A DNA stretch of 52,289 nucleotides from the NCBI GenBank assembly GCA_017506895.1, contig JAFWBV010000008.1, positions 1 through 52,289 on the forward strand, written 5' to 3'. Under the pieces are notes generated by a model. It did no database searches. It worked only from the letters and a program-made list of their open reading frames with translations, and was not told the origin of the DNA. Position numbers and translations under genes: made by a program. Position 1 is the first letter of the stretch. Each line of letters begins with the position of its first letter. Positions 48,914 to 52,289 of the stretch are shown piece after piece. This DNA is from Candidatus Saccharimonadota bacterium. Its GTDB lineage: Bacteria > Patescibacteriota > Saccharimonadia > Saccharimonadales > Saccharimonadaceae.

Positions 48914-48932
48914 TTGGCGGAAAGGACAGGAT
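48914..48932 (-). repeat. Duplicated 3' end of tRNA-Ser
   Basis: A 19-bp sequence identical to 48994-49012, covering the CCA end and acceptor/T-arm part of tRNA-Ser, 80 bp downstream of the gene. Further weak similarity (CCTTCAA) nearby suggests a decayed tRNA copy or an old attachment-site scar. Confidence 0.8.
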
Positions 48933-48963
48933 AATAATCCGAAGTCCATTCCTTCAAACTATC

Positions 48964-48987
48964 TAAAACAGAACAAGTTCTGTTTTA
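48964..48987. repeat. Palindrome between tRNA-Ser and its duplicated end
   Basis: TAAAACAGAAC-AA-GTTCTGTTTTA, 11-bp arms, possibly a tRNA processing or termination structure. Confidence 0.6.
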
Positions 48988-48994
48988 ACTAGTT

Positions 48995-49080
48995 TGGCGG
49001 AAAGGACAGGATTCGAACCTGCGGATGTTTCCATCTCTGGTTTTCAAGACCAGTGCCTTCAACCACTCGGCCACCTTTCC
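48995..49080 (-). tRNA. tRNA-Ser (UGA)
   Basis: A class II tRNA with long variable arm: GGAAAGG/CCTTTCC acceptor, anticodon loop CTTGAAA (UGA), a variable hairpin GATG-GAAA-CATC, T-arm GCAGG/CCTGT and G73-CCA. The 48875-49178 interval holds only this tRNA, its duplicated end and palindromes. Confidence 0.95.
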
Positions 49081-49153
49081 ACTCTTAATTATATCATATA
49101 TTATATGAAATTACCACTTAAACCAACTTCGCAATTCATAACCAACACATAAA

Positions 49154-49175
49154 TAAACCCGCCTTAGCGGGTTTA
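49154..49175 (-). terminator. Terminator-like hairpin after yebC
   Basis: TAAACCCGC-TAAG-GCGGGTTTA on the minus strand followed by T-rich TTTATG; moderate T-run. Confidence 0.7.
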
Positions 49176-49178
49176 TTA

Positions 49179-49880
49179 TTATTCTGCATTGGTGTAAACG
49201 TTTGTTACATCATCTAAATCATCTATCGCCGAAAGTAATTTTTCGAGTTTTTCTGCATTTTCGCCGTCAACCGGAACATACGACGTCGGCACATATTGCA
49301 ATTCTGCCGAAGTCACCGTCATCCCACCATCCGCTAAAACTTGTCGTACTTTCATCAAATCAGAAGCATCCGTATATATTACCGTTCCATCGTCTTCATC
49401 AATTACATCTTCCGCACCCGCGTCAAGTGCCACCATCATCGCATCATCACCTTTTTCTGAAATTTCAATCACACCTTTTCGCTTAAACTGGAACATTACT
49501 GAACCGGATTCAGCCATCCGTCCACCATTTTTATCCAAAGTGTGTCTTACTTCCGGCAAAGTTCTGTTTTTATTATCAGTAGCAACTTCAATCACAATCC
49601 CAACCCCTCCAGGACCATACGCTTCATACACTTCCTCGATCAAGGCCGCGGCTGATTTGTCTGCCACTCTTGCAATCGCACGTTCAATATTTGCCTTTGG
49701 CATATTTGCAAGTCTAGCCTTCTCCAATACCATCGCGAGAGACGGGTTCATAGCCGGGTCAGTTCCAGCTCGAGCTGCAATCGCAATCTGATTCCCGATT
49801 TTTGTAAATAACGCTCCACGTTTAGCATCAACCACAGCTTTTTGTCGCTTAGTTGTCGCCCATTTACTATGTCCAGACAT
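49179..49880 (-). CDS. yebC: YebC/PmpR family transcription/translation regulator
   Basis: The 233-aa protein has the family signature 'MSGHSKWATTKRQKAVVDAKR' split (start), 'MPKANIERAI' and 'YEAYGPGGVGIVIEVATDNKNRT'. YebC proteins bind DNA in some species, and members were linked to relief of ribosome stalling at proline stretches in others. The start has an AGGGAAG Shine-Dalgarno-like site. It precedes comEC in the opposite order on the same strand (comEC upstream, 70 bp). Confidence 0.95.
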   Translation of the reverse strand: MSGHSKWATTKRQKAVVDAKRGALFTKIGNQIAIAARAGTDPAMNPSLAMVLEKARLANMPKANIERAIARVADKSAAALIEEVYEAYGPGGVGIVIEVATDNKNRTLPEVRHTLDKNGGRMAESGSVMFQFKRKGVIEISEKGDDAMMVALDAGAEDVIDEDDGTVIYTDASDLMKVRQVLADGGMTVTSAELQYVPTSYVPVDGENAEKLEKLLSAIDDLDDVTNVYTNAE

Positions 49881-49950
49881 ATTATCTTCCCTTAAAAATT
49901 ATTATTCAACTTTCCATAATTTTACCACTTTTATCTCTTCAAGTCCAGAT

Positions 49951-51453
49951 TCATACCCTAACATCAAAATTATTAATTTTTCTCTTTTTCCGCCACCAAA
50001 CTACCACCAAAGACAATAATATGACCACATATATTGAAAATACCCAAATTTGATAAGGTTCTATCTTTACCTGAAACTGCTTTAACCCACCAAAAAAATC
50101 AACTACCAGAATGTGAAAATCTAATATTCTTTCTGCGCACCACGCCACTATCGTTTCAATAACAGGAATTCCCGCAAAGACACCATTTGCGAATACTAAT
50201 CCCATGGCCCAAGGCAAAGTTGGCAATATCAATAGATTTGCAATTAATGATATTAATGAAAATGTACCATAATAATACAAAACTATAGGTAAAGTCATCA
50301 ATGTTGCCGCCAATGTCGTAATTATTATGCTTCCTACAAAATCCGGTTTTTTATTACCATAAAAGAATTTCGTCAAGCCAGGCCCAACAATCATAATTCC
50401 AGCATAACTCGCAAACGATAATAGCCATCCTAAATCTATTAAAAACATTGGCTCAAACATCAGAGTTATCGCAGCTACTACTAGTATTAATCTCCAAGCT
50501 GCAATTTTTCTTCCAACAAACCAAACCACAAGAGATATTATTGTCATTATTCCAGCTCGCAAGATTGATGGAGTCCACCCCACCATACACATAAATATTA
50601 AAATAAATAAAACCGAGAATATCAATCCAATTAATCTCGATATTTTTCCAAAAATCTTTTTTGCTACACCTACCAAAATTGACAAATGCGCCCCACTCGC
50701 CACTACAATATGTACTAGCCCAACCGTTCGCAAACTTTCGTCTAAATCGTCCGGCAATCCAGCTTTCATACCAAGTAAATACGACAGCCCAAGATTCACT
50801 TGTGGCTCTTGAATCAAACTTTTAATTCTATCCGCAAACCAATTTCGCATTCGCATTATCAAGTCTCCTGGCTTCGGTCTCTTCCATTTTTTAATTATTG
50901 GTTTATATAAGTATCCGCTATATGTCCCAAAACCGCTTGTCATTTTTCCAGCTAAAGTTATTTCGTCACCACGCGACAGTTTATTATTCTTCCCAAGCGA
51001 CACAAATAGAGTTCCACTCACACTTTGCTTAGTTTCTTCACCAAAGCATAAATCCGTCAATTTTAATTTAGTAGTTGATTCTTCAGTTTCTGGATCTCCT
51101 TTTATTACTCCACTCACTATCACGCTCTTATCATAAAACTGTTTTATATACTCTTCCCCCCTGAACTCATTTACCACCCTAAAAAACATTAAAAGCATCC
51201 CAGCTATCAGAGCGATAAATATAAATGCCGTTTTTGGGCACAAATAAGCAATTACGATAATAGCAATTACTAAACCAATCCATATTGGTGAACCAAAATA
51301 ATTAATCCTAAATGTTACAGCCAGAATAGCTCCTACTATAATACCTAAGCATAATCCAATCAAAATAAATGATTGATGTATATCACTAAATAAAATATTC
51401 CAAACTCTCTTCATCCTGTCAGACAACCTATCATACAATGCACCATTCTTCAA
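49951..51453 (-). CDS. comEC: ComEC/Rec2-type DNA uptake channel, lacking the beta-lactamase domain
   Basis: The 500-aa protein has about ten transmembrane helices. An N-terminal OB-like external domain (about 95-185) is followed by the Competence channel domain ('LVHIVVASGAHLSILVGV', 'GWTPSILRAGIMTII', 'FLIDLGWLLSFASYAGIMI', about residues 225-470). The C-terminal metallo-beta-lactamase nuclease domain of full ComEC is absent. It would transport single-stranded DNA across the cytoplasmic membrane. The start shown is TTG at 51453, and another in-frame start is possible. It fits with the pilus genes and RecA as a natural competence set; this is inference. Confidence 0.88.
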   Translation of the reverse strand: MKNGALYDRLSDRMKRVWNILFSDIHQSFILIGLCLGIIVGAILAVTFRINYFGSPIWIGLVIAIIVIAYLCPKTAFIFIALIAGMLLMFFRVVNEFRGEEYIKQFYDKSVIVSGVIKGDPETEESTTKLKLTDLCFGEETKQSVSGTLFVSLGKNNKLSRGDEITLAGKMTSGFGTYSGYLYKPIIKKWKRPKPGDLIMRMRNWFADRIKSLIQEPQVNLGLSYLLGMKAGLPDDLDESLRTVGLVHIVVASGAHLSILVGVAKKIFGKISRLIGLIFSVLFILIFMCMVGWTPSILRAGIMTIISLVVWFVGRKIAAWRLILVVAAITLMFEPMFLIDLGWLLSFASYAGIMIVGPGLTKFFYGNKKPDFVGSIIITTLAATLMTLPIVLYYYGTFSLISLIANLLILPTLPWAMGLVFANGVFAGIPVIETIVAWCAERILDFHILVVDFFGGLKQFQVKIEPYQIWVFSIYVVILLSLVVVWWRKKRKINNFDVRV

Positions 51454-51510
51454 CCATTCTATATCTGTTATGGTTTATTAAATCCCAAAAAGTGTTATAA
51501 TAATCAATAT

Positions 51511-51587
51511 GCACCGGTAGCTCAGTGGATTAGAGCATCTGTCTTCGGAACAGAGGGTCGTGGGTTCGAGTCCCTCCCGGTGTACCA
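51511..51587 (+). tRNA. tRNA-Arg (UCG)
   Basis: GCACCGG/CCGGTGT acceptor, anticodon loop CTTCGGA giving UCG, T-loop TTCGAGT and an encoded CCA. TATAAT at 51496-51501 (TGT-extended) ends 9 nt before the gene, the same spacing as at tRNA-Ile. Confidence 0.94.
51571..51587 (+). repeat. tRNA-Arg 3' end, copy 1 of a 17-bp direct repeat
   Basis: The 17 bp including CCA are repeated exactly at 51755-51771. Confidence 0.85.
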
Positions 51588-51600
51588 GATAATTAAAAAT

Positions 51601-51619
51601 GACCCGAAGGGTCTTTTTT
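51601..51619 (+). terminator. Intrinsic terminator after tRNA-Arg
   Basis: GACCC-GAA-GGGTC followed by TTTTTT. Confidence 0.88.
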
Positions 51620-51646
51620 GATTATCTGACATATTCGAGAAGGGAT

Positions 51647-51665
51647 GCGAACCCGTAGGGTTCGC
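51647..51665. repeat. Hairpin GCGAACCC-GTA-GGGTTCGC
   Basis: Perfect 8-bp stem with a C(GTA)G triloop, extended by AAGG/CCTT outside a small bulge. Confidence 0.7.
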
Positions 51666-51684
51666 CCTTTCAAGGAAATGAGTG

Positions 51685-51710
51685 AAAAAGAAAAATTCAT
51701 TTTTCTTTTT
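51685..51710. repeat. AT-rich palindrome
   Basis: AAAAAGAAAAA and TTTTTCTTTTT face each other around a 4-nt loop. Confidence 0.6.
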
Positions 51711-51731
51711 CCGAATGACGCAGAAAGGAAA

Positions 51732-51750
51732 GCTTTTGCGTAGCAAAAGC
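51732..51750. repeat. Hairpin GCTTTTGC-GTA-GCAAAAGC
   Basis: Perfect 8-bp stem with the same GTA triloop as the hairpin at 51647; an outer ATGAC/GTCAT pair (51715-51719, 51751-51755) encloses it. Confidence 0.7.
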
Positions 51751-51754
51751 GTCA

Positions 51755-51771
51755 TCCCTCCCGGTGTACCA
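51755..51771 (+). repeat. tRNA-Arg 3' end, copy 2 of a 17-bp direct repeat
   Basis: Identical to the 3' end of tRNA-Arg (UCG). This is the pattern left by tyrosine-recombinase integration into a tRNA gene. No integrase is visible in the window. Confidence 0.8.
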
Positions 51772-51807
51772 TTAATAAAATACGGCCAAAAGCCTTATTT
51801 TTATTAA
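51772..51807 (-). terminator. Hairpin terminator for the BspA-like gene
   Basis: TTAATAAAA...GGC-loop-GCC...TTTTTATTAA imperfect inverted repeat, A/T-rich on both sides; likely bidirectional. Confidence 0.65.
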
Positions 51808-51848
51808 ATAATGTACCAAAAAATAAGAACTGCGAAATGATTAGCTAC

Positions 51849-52289
51849 CTAACTAGAAGGGATAAATGTGCCGTTAGCATCCCAAGTGCCAGCACGCATA
51901 GTAAAGTTTGGATGGGCTGAAACCCCATTAAACATATGATAGAATTTATTTCTAGAACTGCTAGAACTACCAGCTGTAGCCGTAACTGCCCCAATATCCC
52001 AATCATCTATGGCCGAAGCGTCAGTGAGAGAGTAGGCGTTTTGGAACATATAACTCATATTTGTCACCTTACCAGTATCCCAGTGAGATAAAGCTGAGAT
52101 ATCAGTAAGAGAGTAGGCGTTATAGAACATATAACTCATATTTGTCACCTTATCAGTATTCCAGCTGGATAGAGCTGAGATATCAGTAAGAGAGTAGGCG
52201 TTATAGAACATATAACTCATATTTGTCACCTTATCAGTATTCCAGCTGGATAGAGCTGAGATATCAGTAAGAGAGTAGGCGTTACTGAA
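51849..52289 (-). CDS. BspA-like (DUF285) repeat protein, 5' end beyond window
   Basis: The minus frame is open from the window edge to TAG at 51849, about 146 codons. It contains three and a half copies of a 27-residue repeat ('MFYNAYSLTDISALSSWNTD' plus 'KVTNMSY'), typical of DUF285/BspA-like leucine-rich surface proteins. The DNA of the outer copies is nearly identical over 81 bp, so duplication is recent. It ends with a non-repetitive cap ('MFNGVSAHPNF'). An apparent start inside (GTG at 52229) is not the real one. It lies just beyond the duplicated tRNA-Arg end. Confidence 0.83.
   Translation of the reverse strand, partial: FSNAYSLTDISALSSWNTDKVTNMSYMFYNAYSLTDISALSSWNTDKVTNMSYMFYNAYSLTDISALSHWDTGKVTNMSYMFQNAYSLTDASAIDDWDIGAVTATAGSSSSSRNKFYHMFNGVSAHPNFTMRAGTWDANGTFIPSS
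52005..52289 (-). repeat. Near-identical 81-bp tandem repeats
   Basis: The 27-codon units from the window edge inward differ by only a few bases; the innermost copy is more diverged. Confidence 0.8.

Noticed and set aside
51522-51755. Minus-strand ORF antisense to tRNA-Arg
   Set aside because: The 'GRDSNPRP' type peptide is again a translated tRNA and hairpin region.
51849-52229. Complete 126-codon gene starting with GTG
   Set aside because: The frame continues upstream in perfect repeat register to the window edge, so the GTG is internal.

Overview
This 52.3-kb window is an AT-rich bacterial chromosome segment, densely packed with short genes on both strands. It most resembles the Patescibacteria/CPR, probably a Candidatus Saccharibacteria (TM7) genome. 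That placement is inferred from gene content: truncated housekeeping proteins, many single-pass surface proteins, type IV pilus parts, ComEC, and small CPR-type hypotheticals. No rRNA is present to confirm it. UGA is an ordinary stop (recA and the adjacent Nudix gene both end in TGA), so the UGA=Gly code of SR1/Gracilibacteria is not used. Seven tRNA genes are visible: Gly-UCC, His-GUG, initiator Met-CAU, Ile-UAU, Arg-UCU, Ser-UGA and Arg-UCG.

Layout. 1-1824: an operon of three secreted or membrane proteins ending in a fibro-slime/PA14-like protein cut by the window edge. 1852-6837: lepA, split into two in-frame ORFs; pnp with a large structured leader; a small protein driven by a perfect consensus promoter; rpsO. 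6893-10875: a giant leucine-rich/InlB-B-repeat surface protein behind a palindrome-covered promoter and a 20-codon leader ORF; aquaporin. 11007-16473: truB, PRC-barrel protein, recX-nudix-recA, murB, folD. 16544-20667: a DUF11-like surface protein and a two-gene, GC-richer membrane cassette. 20828-25208: tRNAs, tpiA with a membrane-anchored partner, a HAD phosphatase, and a kinase-like/class I aldolase fusion. 25212-27831: rplY, grpE, hrcA with a CIRCE operator, and a nucleotide kinase. 27779-31533: lamin-tail surface protein, membrane protein, ATP-cone-like protein and a flavoprotein lacking its redox cysteines. 31706-35312: three pilin-like proteins and an FtsB/DivIC-like protein. 36130-41355: a large putative nuclease, Nudix hydrolase, membrane proteins and small ORFs. 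41404-48874: DsbA-like protein, CBS protein, aspS, methyltransferase, PilB/GspE ATPase, UPF0371 protein. 49179-52289: YebC, ComEC, and a region next to tRNA-Arg with a duplicated tRNA end, palindromes and a BspA-like repeat protein that runs off the window.

How the genes fit together. Pilins, PilB-type ATPase, ComEC, RecA and a DsbA-like oxidoreductase would fit pilus-based attachment and DNA uptake. TpiA and aldolase belong to lower glycolysis. HrcA, GrpE and CIRCE form a heat-shock control unit. The most pervasive non-coding signal is promoter architecture: about a dozen genes have TATAAT, usually preceded by TGN, ending exactly 6 nt before the start codon, which predicts leaderless mRNAs. 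Other genes, notably pnp, recA, aqp, grpE and folD, use Shine-Dalgarno sites. The main oddities are the split lepA with its own internal leaderless promoter, the pnp leader hairpin, a possible SD-switch leader, an aldolase fused to a degenerate kinase domain, and two duplicated tRNA 3' ends.
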